Below are positions 47,450 through 57,699 of a stretch of DNA of 64,000 nt, piece after piece. The notes under the pieces were generated by a model. It did not search any database. It was not told the DNA's origin and was given only the letters and a program-made list of their open reading frames with translations. The stretch comes from Symsagittifera roscoffensis (lineage: Eukaryota; Xenacoelomorpha; Acoela; Convolutidae): positions 25,901,378-25,965,377 of the forward strand of contig NC_087071.1 of the NCBI RefSeq assembly GCF_963678635.1, in the 5' to 3' direction. Both the position numbers and the translations under genes were made by a program. Positions within the stretch are counted from its first letter, which is position 1; every line of letters starts with the position of its first letter.

Positions 47450-49125
47450 ACATCCGGTCATGGATAAACTCATGGGACAGTTTTTCTTGCTGATATCGAA
47501 ACCTTCGTTTCAGATCTCCAACCTCGGAAAGTCCCTGGGGTAACTCTTTATGAGCCTACAGTAAACGGTTGAAACAGACTATCGCACAAGGTCAAAGAAA
47601 AGGCCAGGATATATCTGAAGGGAAATCGGTGAGTGGAAGTGCCATTTGAAAAGGAGAAGGTTTCTATGTAATTAGGAAAACAACTTATGAAACAAAACGT
47701 GGCGTTGCATGATTCGACTCAATTCAGTGAAAGGAAAGCAATGACTGACTCAATAATCTTGAAGATTGCAAAAGATATCAATAAAGAACTACTGGCCATG
47801 AAAAAAAAGACGGAATTAGTAAAAATCCCTACAATAGCTTTGGGTCAACAGGTGGACAACCCGCCAGAATTTATGGCTTGGCCAAAAAACACAAAGATGA
47901 CACACCACTGAGACTGGTCCTATCACTGCCTGGAAGTTCTTAAGATAATTTTAACAGGAATCTAGTTAAATGTCTAGAAGGTCTCGAGGGGTCCATTATT
48001 GAAACAAACTCATTGGGTGCCAGTAGGATCATAGAAAATACTAACTTGGAGTCCAATGACAAAAAAATTTCTCTTGCTGTTAAACGTTAATACACGTATG
48101 TTCTACTCAAGGAACCAATTGATAAAGCGGTTGGATTGTTTTAAGACCAGGAAAAACTACCGACAATGACGGGAAGAATATGAACAAATTAGTAAATATT
48201 GCGCGTCAGCCTGGTTCATATTAGGTGCAATGAAACTTGGTTTATTCAAGAAGATGGATTAGCCATGGGCGCCTATCTGGCCGTTTTTTAGCAAATCTTT
48301 GGCTCATTGAGTATGAACATGCACTGAAACTGGAAATTCCTTATTTGATTGCACCCACAAAAAAATTAAAAAGAAATGCAACAAAAAAAAGTTAGCTATA
48401 GGTCAAAAGAGGTAGAGTGTGAGGGATGCTTGAACTGATATTACATTAAGGGCGGAAATAAATCAGATGCTGATTAGCGAAAATGAGGTAGAACCGCAAG
48501 AAATGACTTTTCGTCCGCTATGTTGACGATTTAGTGAGGACAATCAAAGGTAACCCTGAGAAAGTGCTTCAAGACGCCAACAGAATTTATGTTCACTTAC
48601 AGTACACTATTTAAACAACAAATGCATCGGAAAATCTTGCGTTTCTAGATTAATAAAATAATATTGTCCCCTTCAGTAGAAAAAGAGTGATTAAAGAACT
48701 TTTCGCCGTGTCTTCCGGTGTACGTTGTCTTGTGCCCTCGAAAACCCCTTGAGCCTCTTGAGGGAGAATAAAAACATCAGTAGCAAGGGTGACTAACAGA
48801 TGTCTTCTAATAGCAGATTATCCTATGCTGATGATTCAAAATCGAGGTAACCGCACTGAGCTGTTTGCAAAGAAAGTGCGGGATATCACCGCCGCGCAAA
48901 TGGTGTTCACTAAGCAGAAATTCAAAACATTTTTGCTGTCAATAAAATCAGTTTCTTTTAGTGAACTGAAATCCAAAAAGGTATGCAAATTAGAATGTAA
49001 CCGATGCGAATCCATCTATGTCGGCCAAACGGTCAGATAAATTACCACTAGGGTTGAGGAGCACCGTAAAGCAGATACTCCCGTCGGGCAACACCTAAAA
49101 CAAAGTCCAGATGATGGCTTGAGCG
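47450..49125 (+). pseudogene. Penelope-like RT with GIY-YIG endonuclease, decayed
   Basis: Plus-strand fragments in several frames give the order expected of a Penelope-like polymerase: about 47862 PARIYGLAKKHKDDTPLRLV (RT fingers), about 48100 NVLLKEPIDKAVGL, about 48508 VRYVDDLVRTIKGNPEKVLQ with the YVDD catalytic box, then AFLD, and at about 48985-49120 KVCKLECNRCESIYVGQT followed by RVEEHRKADTPVGQHLKQ, the GIY-YIG endonuclease with its CxxC-type zinc knuckle. At least six stops or frameshifts are present. The C-terminal GIY-YIG distinguishes EN-plus Penelope elements from LINEs. It lies in the GT32 intron, opposite in strand to that gene. Confidence 0.85.
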
Positions 49126-50840
49126 TAGTTAAGTTGCTGCAGTAGAATAGAATTCACAGTTACTGCTGATGGGATTGCTCCCAGCAGATGTTAAATTGTA
49201 AAAAGTTCAGATTGACATAATTACAGATTATCTTCAAAAATATGTTTTTCAAGCCCATCAATTTAGTGAAATTCACAAATTCATTCAACTTGAGTATCAT
49301 TCTACAAGTTCTAAACCTGAATTTTCCTCTTGCTTTTACTGTTCTCAATTCACTTCTTAAAAAAAACCTCGGGACTTCTTCCCAATATTTCACTTTTAGT
49401 TGTGAAAAAATTTGATTGGACTCAGTTTCAACACTCATTCTAGCAACCAAAGAAAGTCATTTAGTTGAAGAAACATTATGAGTGGTAACAAATTCAGCAT
49501 TTTTAGTTGACTAAGGTAACTTTTGTCCGTTATCCACCAGACAGCTTTTTTGGAATTTTTCCGGACATGTCAGATCTTGGGACCGCAACACAATGAAGCC
49601 CACAACGTCGTTGGAAGATCAATGACCAGGTCACTAGCAAACATAGGCGATCGAAAATTGGAAAAGAGTCATGAACACAGGTAAACCTAAAAAACACTTG
49701 AATTTTTTGAAAACCTCAACTTTCGAATTTCAAGGAAAATAGATGCCCTTTAAGCTCTTTGAATTTCCAGAGCTTTTTATCAGCGGCATTTTTTTGAAAA
49801 CTTGAACCCAACTTGAGAAAACTGGATCAAATGGTAGGGTTTTTATTCCGCTGGGAAATCTTAAAAACAAATTCCGTTTTCGAAACTAGATATCGCTTAC
49901 GTTTTCTCGCGCCATTTCCACGTTGGTATTGGAAGAGTGCTACTTACGTCACTTTCAGCAGGTGAATTTCATTTGAATTCCAAAAGTGCATTATACTTAA
50001 GTGCATCAATATTTCAAGACTATTGCCTGACAATAAAAAAGTTTGACCTAAATAAGTGTCTTCACTATTTTATTACTCTTAATATTAACTTTTAATGTTA
50101 AAAGCGATGCAAAGTAGGAAAGAGAGGCCAGGACTTACAAATTTAGAAGCAGAGCGCTGATATTGAAGCTACAGTAAAAGTTACATCTTTGATCGCCTCT
50201 TTACCGACAGGTTTAACAATAATGTATGGATTGGAACCGAGTTTTTTTTAACCATTATCCCGTCTATTTCACACTTCACTATCCGTCAGCAAAACCACCT
50301 AACGTGCCTTCTATTTCACGCTCCCCCTTAGATCCATTAGATTTCAATAATCATTTAGCTCCGTTATTTGACTTTATTTGTTTTGCCGGTACAGGCATTA
50401 TCCGATTCCATTGTAGAAAATTTCAGGGTAGCATAAAAATCTGCTGTATATTGTCAATTGATTTAATTTTTTTGTTTTTCCTTGATTTTATTGAAAACAC
50501 TTCTGTTTCAAGAATCAATTATTTAAGTGAAATTACTGATTCAGCACCCGAAAGCAGACACAAGTTGGGTGTTTTCGGTTATACCCCTCTAAGTTAAGAA
50601 AAAATGAAATGAAGTTTTTTAATATATAATTGGGTCTTTGTTAGTAGAAAATGCACTACATTATTATATGACTGGTAATAACGAAATATTTTTAAATAAA
50701 TGAGCCTCATTCTGATTTTTTTCTCCAATTTGTCCACAAGTTTCCCACATTTTTCTACTCCCTGTCGGTTTCTGAGGCTGGAATGAACAAATCCGAATGT
50801 GCTGAAAAGTGACCATGCACGAAAGAACTTTTCTGACATG
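49126..50840. other. No gene recognised; probable element tail
   Basis: AT-rich. The first part is probably the 3' UTR of the Penelope-like element. A 123-codon frame at 50226-50597 has no match. From about 50600 sequence similar to 50960-51000 (ttcaatatataattggg) begins, so a decayed LINE tail starts here. Confidence 0.4.
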
Positions 50841-50849
50841 ATCTTTATC

Positions 50850-51367
50850 TTCGCGGAGTAAAAAGCGTAGCTGAGTACAAGTTGAAAGTGTGCGCAAAAG
50901 AGCGAAATAGGTAATATAGATATATGGTTACGTAGCAGTATTTAGACAACAGCGTATTCCTGAAATGAAATTTTTCAATATATAATTGGGACACTGTTAC
51001 TAGGAAATGTTTTTCGCTACTGGGTCTTAAGGGCTGAAACATAATCATGATCAGAACAAATCCATTTAAAAACACACATGAAACTTCTAATTGCTTCAGA
51101 GAGGATGTCGAAGGCGACCATACAGGAGATCCATACAAAAGAGTAGAAACTATTAGTGAGTAGTGTAATAAGTTGATTCGTTGACTTGCCAAAGAAAATG
51201 GAGAATGTTTCGGCATAGAAACCTAAAAAATTTTGATGCATTTGGTAATCTTTCCTGTCAATATGATATTTCCAATCTAGATTGTGCTAGACCGTAAACC
51301 CAAGATCTTCGATAGTTTCGACAAACATCAGTTCTTCTAAGCCAAATTTTAGTCAGGTTCTGTTTGA
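50850..51367 (-). mobile_element. LINE 3' fragment (family B), minus strand
   Basis: Minus-strand frames include SLIVSTLLYGSPVWSPSTSS, the conserved YGSxVW segment after the RT of CR1/Jockey-type LINEs. It begins at actcaaacagaacctgac (51367) exactly where the plus-strand copy at 55367 begins, giving a ~370-bp inverted pair. Frameshifted and truncated. Confidence 0.7.
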
Positions 51368-51378
51368 GTAATATATAT

Positions 51379-52355
51379 CGGGGCAGTTCAGCCCCGGGGA
51401 GGGGGGGGGGGGGGTGAGGACCTCCATGTATTAACATAGGCTATACAGTGTCCGGTCCTCACCCGTACTTGCTGTTCTAAACATAAGAAACATGACAAGA
51501 GAGAACCAGGATTGTTCAAGGAGGAGTTCACATGCACCGAAATGTTATGCCTGTATAGTAAAACCTATTGCTGTTACGATAGTAAAAGTCAAAATTATAA
51601 GTTTAGCAGTAAAGGTCTGAACAAACGTGCATTAGAAGACTCTAGAAGATGGACCGATGGCTAAGTATCGACAAGTACTGGATGAGGCAGTGAATTAGAA
51701 GTCAACGAATAGAGGATTTAAAACGATTAACCATGCAGTCGCAACTTATGAACAAACTAAAAAAGGACTGAGCTATTTTTACCCTAAACGGGAAGTTGAA
51801 TGTGATGGCATACACACTAAACCTCTAAATTTGTAAGAGATTATGTAGTAAAATTGTACACGATGCTGTGAATTAATTTATTTTCTCTGTAATTAATTTT
51901 TTTTGAAAAAACTCTTTTTAAATGCTACATTTGGATTAACAGTATGTTGTTTTTGATTAAGAAAACATTTACAATCTGGAAAATTGGCAAAATCAAGCTC
52001 CAAAAAACTCCGGTGCCAAAAATTTTTCGAAACTTACCATCTGAAACTTTACCATCTTACAATCTGAAACCTTACCATCGTAATACATTAGGAATCCTAT
52101 TCCTTAATGAGTTCCTAATTACCTACAATGAAATTCTTAAACATAGGGAACTCTATACATGGGAAATTCGGGCGCCGAAAAAAAAACTTACCATCCGAAA
52201 CCTGGTATCCTATTACATTGGAAAACATATTCCCTATCTTAATACATTGGCAAATCTATAGCCTATGTTAAAACATAGGGTGAGGACCGGACACTGTATA
52301 ACCTATGTTAATACATGGAGGTCCTCACCCCCCCCCCCCGGGCTGAACTGCCCCG
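51379..52355. mobile_element. Poly-G terminal-inverted-repeat element
   Basis: 977 bp. Inverted termini of about 80-86 bp: cggggcagttcagcccc, a run of G, tgaggacctccatgtattaa, and gtccggtcctcaccc, present at 51379-51464 and reversed at 52278-52355. The right part (51985-52355) is related to the small element at 23403. Flanked by short atata sequence on both sides. No transposase; non-autonomous. The G-runs in both ends could fold as G-quadruplexes. Confidence 0.8.
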
Positions 52356-52356
52356 A

Positions 52357-52358
52357 TA

Positions 52359-52392
<34 letters not shown>
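52357..52392. repeat. (TAG)n microsatellite, tail of LINE
   Basis: About 11 TAG repeats, i.e. (CTA)n on the minus strand, directly at the 3' end of the minus-strand LINE. Short tandem 3' tails replace poly(A) in several CR1/Jockey-group LINEs. The family B fragment at 55367 ends with the same repeat (56044-56060). Confidence 0.8.
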
Positions 52393-52393
<1 letters not shown>

Positions 52394-55366
52394 TAGGCTT
52401 TAGGATTTCTCCATGGGTTTTGAACCCTCGTTTATAAGTTCATAATTTTTCCCGGTGGGTTGCAGTTTCCACACCAGCAAAGAATTCTCCACATACACAA
52501 GTTGTTTTCTGCAAAATTTCTGTTGAAGAATTTCCAAAACGTGTTTGTTATAGATATTTTCAGGCTGTCATAATCTTGATTTTCGAAGTCCACAATTTGG
52601 CTAAAGTAGTTGTATAGCGTATTAGAACGTATATAATAATTTTCATTTGACTTTTTCAGTCTTGTTGCATGAACAGCAATCTCACCACGTGTTGCTTGTC
52701 TCGTTCGTGATTCGTTTTTATGAATAATTGTATTCAAATCAATGTCATGTTTATTTTTTAGTAGTGAAACTAAGTACAATATGTCGTGTAATTCAAAGTA
52801 CATTGAGAGTGGAAGGAGCTTTAAAAATTTCAGTCTTTCAGTATAACTCATTTTGAAGTTATTTGTAATCCAAGATGTCGCTCGTTTTTGTACTCTTTCT
52901 AGTTGTCTTAATTCTGCTTTGTTCGGATACCATGTTTGCGATGCATAGCTTATGATTGGTACGATGTATCCGCAGTATAAGTTTAATTTTGACTTTAATG
53001 ATGTTTTTTTCGAGATATTTCGTTTGATTTTGTAAAAAGCTCCCATTGCTTTTGATATGCGATTTTCAGCATTTACTGACCACGAAAGGTTGTCACACAT
53101 TAAAATACCTAAGTCTTTTTGGGTCTTTGCGGTATCAACATTTGTATTAAATAGTGTAACTTCCATTTTCCCTTTGAGGTTTAACAAATTACATTTATCT
53201 TCATTCAGCGGCATTTTATTTTCTTTGCACCATTTTTCAACATTTGCCGTGTCTTTTTGCAGATGAATTTCTTCAGTAGACAAGATCTTCATATCGTCAC
53301 AATAGCCAAAACAATCTGAATTCTCAATGCATTTGGGAAAGTCGTTAATGAATATGATAAAAAGTAGAGGGCCAAGAATTGAGCCCTGTGGTACACCGCT
53401 AGTTACTTCATTCAGAGTTGATGAACTTTTATTGATTTTCACAAACTGCATTCTATCTGTTAGATAGTCTTGTATTATGTCTTGTATTTGAATGCTTAGA
53501 CCTATGTTCCGTAGTTTGGCGACTAGGATACTATGAGGAACTTTATCAAAGGCTTTAGAAAAATCTAGATAAAGGACTGATAGTGTTTGAACATTTTTGT
53601 CATCGTAGAGTTCATATACTTTGCTCAAAAATTGTACCATTTGTAGTACTGCTGACCTTTTTTGCCGGAAGCCGTATTGTGCGTTTTCCAGGAAAGGTTG
53701 AACTTTGGGGTATATATTATCAAAGATAATTTTTTCGAAGACCTTCGAGGCGGAGCATAAGAGGCTAATTGGGCGGTAGCACTCGACTGACGCCTTGTTC
53801 TTTTCTTTAAAAATTGGGGCCACTTGACTTGTTTTCCAGTAGGTCGGGAAGAGCCGCTTGTTAATGAATGTGCGGAAGAGAAGATAGAGCGATTTTGACA
53901 GAGTTTCAGAAAGATTTTTTAGGATTATATTACCTATACCATCAAAACCTGACGCTTTATTTGTTAAAAGATTTTTGAGAATGTATTGGATTTTGGTTTC
54001 TTCAATGTGTATTTGTGTACAGATTTCTTCTGTAGGAGAACAGTTTGTATTTCGTGCGAGAGGGTTAGGAATTGATTCCTTTTGATATACACTGATGAAA
54101 AATTCGTTAAAAAATGTAGCTTTTTGGGTGTCATCTCTTGTGGATTTTTCCTTGTAGAACATTTTTTGGGGATATTTCCTGGAACTACTTATTTTGTTCA
54201 AGTATTTTTGCAGGTCACTGAATCGTCTACTGCTTGTTACTGTTTCTTCGTAAATTGCTTGATCTTCAGTCAATGCTATTTGAAGATTTTTTTCCAGTTT
54301 TTTGTGTTTTAGGATAATGCTTAAATCAGGTTTGTTTTGCCGATCGATACGCCGTTTTAAGGTTTGTACTCTTTTTAGCATGTGAGACGTACTTGGCTTC
54401 ACCCATGGGGGGAGAGTTGATCTGTGTGATGTAACCTTGGGTACATTGTTCTTTATTTTGTCCCATAACCATGCATACCACTGACGAAGGAGCTCATTTA
54501 CATTACTGTAACAATACGGTATGAAAGGTTTGTCTTTTATTTCTTGATTTATTATCTTCCAATCGTCTCTGTTAAACGCCAGACTTTCATCTTTGTTTAT
54601 TTCTTTGATACTGGCTTCCATGTTAATTGTTGCAGAGTAAGCATAATGATCTGAGCAAGAAACTTTGTCGATGCTGTATGCGTTTGTTGCTGAATGGTCC
54701 GTGTGCCAGTTGAGTATTACTCCAGGGTTGCTTGTTAATAAAACATCAAGCTGCTTTTTTTTGGAGTCGAATAATTGTTCATAGTCAAGTTCAATGAGCT
54801 TTTTTAACACTGCATTTTCATATTTGTCCTTTGAGTGCATCATTTTCCAATGAGTGTATTCAAAATTTATATCTCCCGTAATCGACACTGCGTTACAGTT
54901 GTGTTGTATTTGTAATTTTGTTAGGTTTTCGAACAAACTGATGAAGTTTTGTTGTTTCCATTGGTATTTACTGTTTTTCGGGGGATTATAAACACAGCAG
55001 AGTATTTGATGATGCCCAGTTTCACCTGTTAGTTTGCCCACTATGCATTCTTCATTTTCTATTTGAGCATTAATTTCTTCGTAATGCACATTTTCTTTTA
55101 TCGCCATGAGTACGCCTCCGTGATTGGTTTTTAAAGTGGAGTTTTTTCTATCTTTGCGAATTATATTAAAACCAGCCAAATGCAGAGCTTTATCTGGTAT
55201 TTCCTTTACCAGCCATGTCTCTGTGAGACATAGTATATCGTAGTCTGTTTGTAAAATGGCATTTGAAAGAGCTATTCTTCTGTTGATGTCTAAAATACTT
55301 CTGACATTTAGGCATAACATTTTTAAATACTTGGCAGTAGGTAGTCAATTGCTTTCTTCGACTTTT
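52393..55366 (-). mobile_element. Near full-length CR1/Jockey-type LINE
   Basis: A non-LTR retrotransposon of about 3.0 kb with one intact ORF, a short 3' UTR (52393-52431) and the (CTA)n tail beyond it. The 5' leader before the ATG at 55320 is only about 45 bp and stops exactly at the family B fragment, so the true 5' end (and any first ORF) may be missing. Located between the poly-G element and the inverted family B copy, inside the GT32 intron, same strand as that gene. Confidence 0.85.
52432..55320 (-). CDS. LINE endonuclease-reverse transcriptase (962 aa)
   Basis: Uninterrupted 962-residue frame. Residues 1-230 form an exonuclease-endonuclease-phosphatase domain: LNVRSI, LTETWL, ITGDINFEYTHW and SCSDHYAYS give the catalytic Glu, Asp/Asn and His boxes. 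Residues about 450-700 are the RT: ASGFDGIGN, YRPISLLCSASKVFEKI, YLDFSKAFDKVPHSILV, GVPQGSILGPLLFIIFINDF and the catalytic YCDDMKIL, where the usual Ala of Y/FADD is Cys. A thumb-like region with ISYASQTWYPNKAEL follows, ending in a Cys/Trp-rich tail (CMWRILCWCGNCNPP). It nicks target DNA and copies its own RNA at the site. Both catalytic domains look intact, so recent activity is plausible. Clade call (CR1 versus Jockey-like) is by motif only. Confidence 0.95.
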   Translation of the reverse strand: MLCLNVRSILDINRRIALSNAILQTDYDILCLTETWLVKEIPDKALHLAGFNIIRKDRKNSTLKTNHGGVLMAIKENVHYEEINAQIENEECIVGKLTGETGHHQILCCVYNPPKNSKYQWKQQNFISLFENLTKLQIQHNCNAVSITGDINFEYTHWKMMHSKDKYENAVLKKLIELDYEQLFDSKKKQLDVLLTSNPGVILNWHTDHSATNAYSIDKVSCSDHYAYSATINMEASIKEINKDESLAFNRDDWKIINQEIKDKPFIPYCYSNVNELLRQWYAWLWDKIKNNVPKVTSHRSTLPPWVKPSTSHMLKRVQTLKRRIDRQNKPDLSIILKHKKLEKNLQIALTEDQAIYEETVTSSRRFSDLQKYLNKISSSRKYPQKMFYKEKSTRDDTQKATFFNEFFISVYQKESIPNPLARNTNCSPTEEICTQIHIEETKIQYILKNLLTNKASGFDGIGNIILKNLSETLSKSLYLLFRTFINKRLFPTYWKTSQVAPIFKEKNKASVECYRPISLLCSASKVFEKIIFDNIYPKVQPFLENAQYGFRQKRSAVLQMVQFLSKVYELYDDKNVQTLSVLYLDFSKAFDKVPHSILVAKLRNIGLSIQIQDIIQDYLTDRMQFVKINKSSSTLNEVTSGVPQGSILGPLLFIIFINDFPKCIENSDCFGYCDDMKILSTEEIHLQKDTANVEKWCKENKMPLNEDKCNLLNLKGKMEVTLFNTNVDTAKTQKDLGILMCDNLSWSVNAENRISKAMGAFYKIKRNISKKTSLKSKLNLYCGYIVPIISYASQTWYPNKAELRQLERVQKRATSWITNNFKMSYTERLKFLKLLPLSMYFELHDILYLVSLLKNKHDIDLNTIIHKNESRTRQATRGEIAVHATRLKKSNENYYIRSNTLYNYFSQIVDFENQDYDSLKISITNTFWKFFNRNFAENNLCMWRILCWCGNCNPPGKIMNL

Positions 55367-56062
55367 TACTCAAACAGAACCTGACTAAAAATTGGCTCAG
55401 AAGAACTGATGTTTGTCGAAACTATCGAAGATCTTGGGTTTCCGGTCTAGCACAATCTAGATTGGAAATATCATATTGACAGGAAAGATTACCAAATGCA
55501 TCAAAATTTTTTAGGTTTCTATGCCGAAACATTCTCCATTTTCTTTGGCAAGTCAACGAATCAACTTATTACACTACTCACTAATAGTTTCTACTCTTTT
55601 GTATGGATCTCCTGTATGGTCGCCTTCGACATCCTCTCTGAAGCAATTAGAAGTTTCATGTGTGTGTCTTTAAATGGATTTGTTCTGATCATGATTATGT
55701 TTCAGCCCTTAAGACCCACTAGCGGAAAACGATCTTCTGCTCCTGTGGAAACTTCTGAACGCACGTTTGGATATGCAGCATTATCTAGCAACCAGTTCCC
55801 TGCAAACTAGGTCATCTTCCCAGGGTCTCTTTGACGTTCCAAAGACGGAAAAATTTAGTTCAAATTGTAACTTTTTTGTTAGATGTACTCGAACTGCAAA
55901 AGCTCTTATCCGCCGTAAAATCTACCGTTTGAAATTGTCACTGTAAATTTTATCGCTCATAAACCTTTTTGTTTCATTTGTCATAGTAATTTTATTTAAT
56001 TTGACTCCATGCATACGGAATTAAGTCTTTTACTACAACACCAACTACTACTACTACTATAG
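55367..56062 (+). mobile_element. LINE 3' fragment (family B), plus strand
   Basis: Starts actcaaacagaacctgac and contains, in shifting frames, LIVSTLLYGSPVWSPSTSSL, the post-RT segment, then a decayed 3' part ending in an ACT/CTA repeat (56044-56060). It is the inverted partner of 50850-51367, but longer at the 3' end. The 104-codon ATG frame at 55496-55810 is an off-frame reading of this fragment. Confidence 0.75.
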
Positions 56063-56140
56063 TATAGCGCAAAAGTTTTGTAAAAATTTGATAAACAATT
56101 TTTAGGAATGATGTGTTCGACAATTATGATTTTTATCTTT

Positions 56141-56180
56141 TGTAAACCTGAAGATGCACTTAATATGTGCGAAAACGTTT
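56141..56180 (+). repeat. Retroelement stem-loop (hammerhead-like core)
   Basis: aacctgaagatgcact...atgtgcgaaaacgttt: CUGANGA, GCAC/GUGC stem and GAAA, as at 46124. Lies 40 bp from the GT32 donor at 56222, inside the intron. Remnant of a Penelope-like or related tail. Confidence 0.45.
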
Positions 56181-56222
56181 CTTTAATTTACAGTTTTCAT
56201 ATAATCTATATAGAATACATAC

Positions 56223-56394
56223 TTGTGTAGGCTTTTCGACCCATTAAAACAAAAGGACTCAAATCCATCAAGTGGGGTTTCTTTGAGCAACGTTTGAATG
56301 CCTAGATCCTCCACTTCCACATTCTGTATTTCGCGCAAAATTATTCTGGCGCGTACATTTTTTGGATGCAGTTGTATGAAGTTACGAACCAACA
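56223..56394 (-). CDS. A4GALT-like GT32 glycosyltransferase, upstream exon
   Basis: Exon ending at a consensus donor cacaa|gtatgt; its two leftover bases join the a of the 39818 exon to make lysine, so phases agree across the 16.4-kb intron. It encodes LVRNFIQLHPKNVRARIIL and ETPLDGFESFCFNGS, corresponding to the region before the DxD motif in A4GALT-type enzymes (the ..ESAxRxNPxxxV.. and TPLxxWF segments). The acceptor is probably the second AG of ttttcagag, which gives the best join with the exon at 56472. Confidence 0.75.
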
Positions 56395-56471
56395 CTCTGA
56401 AAAACAAACAATTAAATAACTGCATTGAAAATCACCGTCTGAAAACTATTAACAAACGCCTGTCTGCTTAC

Positions 56472-56535
56472 CAACAATTCTGGCAGGAAAGAAGATAGAC
56501 GAATTTTTTGGCGCCTTCATTCGATACACGGAAGC
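56472..56535 (-). CDS. A4GALT-like GT32 glycosyltransferase, probable earlier exon
   Basis: Minus-strand frame reading VYRMKAPKNSSIFFPARIV ends at a strong donor, ttg|gtaagc (56471). Joined to the next exon it gives IFFPARIVVLVRNFIQLHP, which fits the IFF...R...C family block. The intron between is only 77 bp. The 5' limit is uncertain: an acceptor-like ttaaag lies near 56536, or the ATG within the exon could be used. The cytosolic tail and membrane anchor expected of a Golgi enzyme are not found here, so more 5' exons should lie upstream. Confidence 0.5.
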
Positions 56536-56539
56536 TTTA

Positions 56540-57276
56540 ATTGTCGAAAATTTCCAAATAAATTAAACAAAAACCTTTTGAATACAGTTGGGCGTTAAGA
56601 AAAATCCAATGTAACTGATCAATTAATTTTGGAGGTCAGTTTTGACTGGCCATTTTTTAAATATGATGGTTTGGAATAAAAACTGATTTTAAATATTGTC
56701 AATGTTGTTTGCAAAGCATGTTGTTTGCAAAGTATGTTGTTTGCAAACTAAAAAATCTCAGAAATTTACAGGAAAATGTTATTCATGATTACGTAATTTA
56801 TTATGAAATTACAGTTGTTTAAATTTGATTGGTTAAAAAATTTTAGAGCCCTTTTTAGACATGTTTCTCATTTTTCAGATCTTTGATCGTTTTGTAAATA
56901 TTGTAAAAAAACTTTTAATCCTGATGATGCACAAAATGTGCGAAAACGTTCGAAGTAACATTTTAAATTTCTTATAGTATTTTTTTATTTAGAGAATGCG
57001 TTAAAATTGTGAATTCAAACAAACATTTTCGCACATTTTGTGCATCTTCAGGTTTTAAAAATTATAAACTATCTGTACAAAATGATCAAGGATCATAAAA
57101 AGTGTCAAACACATCATTACTTCAAAATTTTAAAAATTCAACCAATCAAAACTTTACAAATATCACTGAAATTATGTTACAACTATTATGTAACATTATA
57201 AAACATTTTGTCACAAATTTCTGAGAGTTTTCTTCATTTTTATTTTTTTGTTTAGTCATTTGGACTACTTTTGTGA
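56540..57276. repeat. Inverted pair of retroelement tails
   Basis: 56895-56957 (ttgtaaa...cctgatgatgcacaaaatgtgcgaaaacgtt) and 57020-57090 (its near reverse complement) form an inverted pair; each has the CUGANGA-stem-GAAA core. A short triplication of gcatgttgtttgcaaa is at 56715-56750. No gene seen. Confidence 0.65.
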
Positions 57277-57352
57277 CATTCAACCAGAATGGACGAAAAT
57301 GCAGTTTCGAGTTTTTAGCAACGAACCTTCCGAATTAGCGGTTTTGAAGGAT
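57277..57352 (+). repeat. 76-bp repeat, copy 1 (copy 2 at 62531-62618)
   Basis: gtgacattcaaccagaatgg through agcggttttgaaggattaa matches 62531-62618 with few changes. It marks the left side of both RT-related segments, so it may be the 3' end of that element family. Confidence 0.75.
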
Positions 57353-57699
57353 TAATTTTTTTAGGGTAATCAGAAGGTCAAAAGTATCATAGTAACCGAG
57401 GTTTAAGTCAGGAGTCCCTTCAAAAGCCTTGGAATTTTCTAGATATGGAAGTGATAATGATAAAAGAAGATGACATGTGATTAAGTCCTTTTCAATTAAA
57501 GTCGATACGGTTTACGTTTCTTCAATAAGAACACGCAACTCGACACGAGAAATTATAATATACAAGTGTTACAAATAAAAAATTTCGTCCGAAGTTATTT
57601 TGTCATTTATTGTTCCGAGTACGCAAGCGGCGTTCGCAATCTGTATTGCCAGGGAGATTCTCTGTTTTAAAAAGTTGCCTGCTCTGGGTTCCTCAGTGC

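Noticed and set aside
55496-55810. Phe/Ser-rich ORF also found inverted at 51017-51241 as a conserved host protein
   Set aside because: It is an off-frame reading of the family B LINE fragment; the in-frame reading has the YGSPVWSP RT-associated motif.
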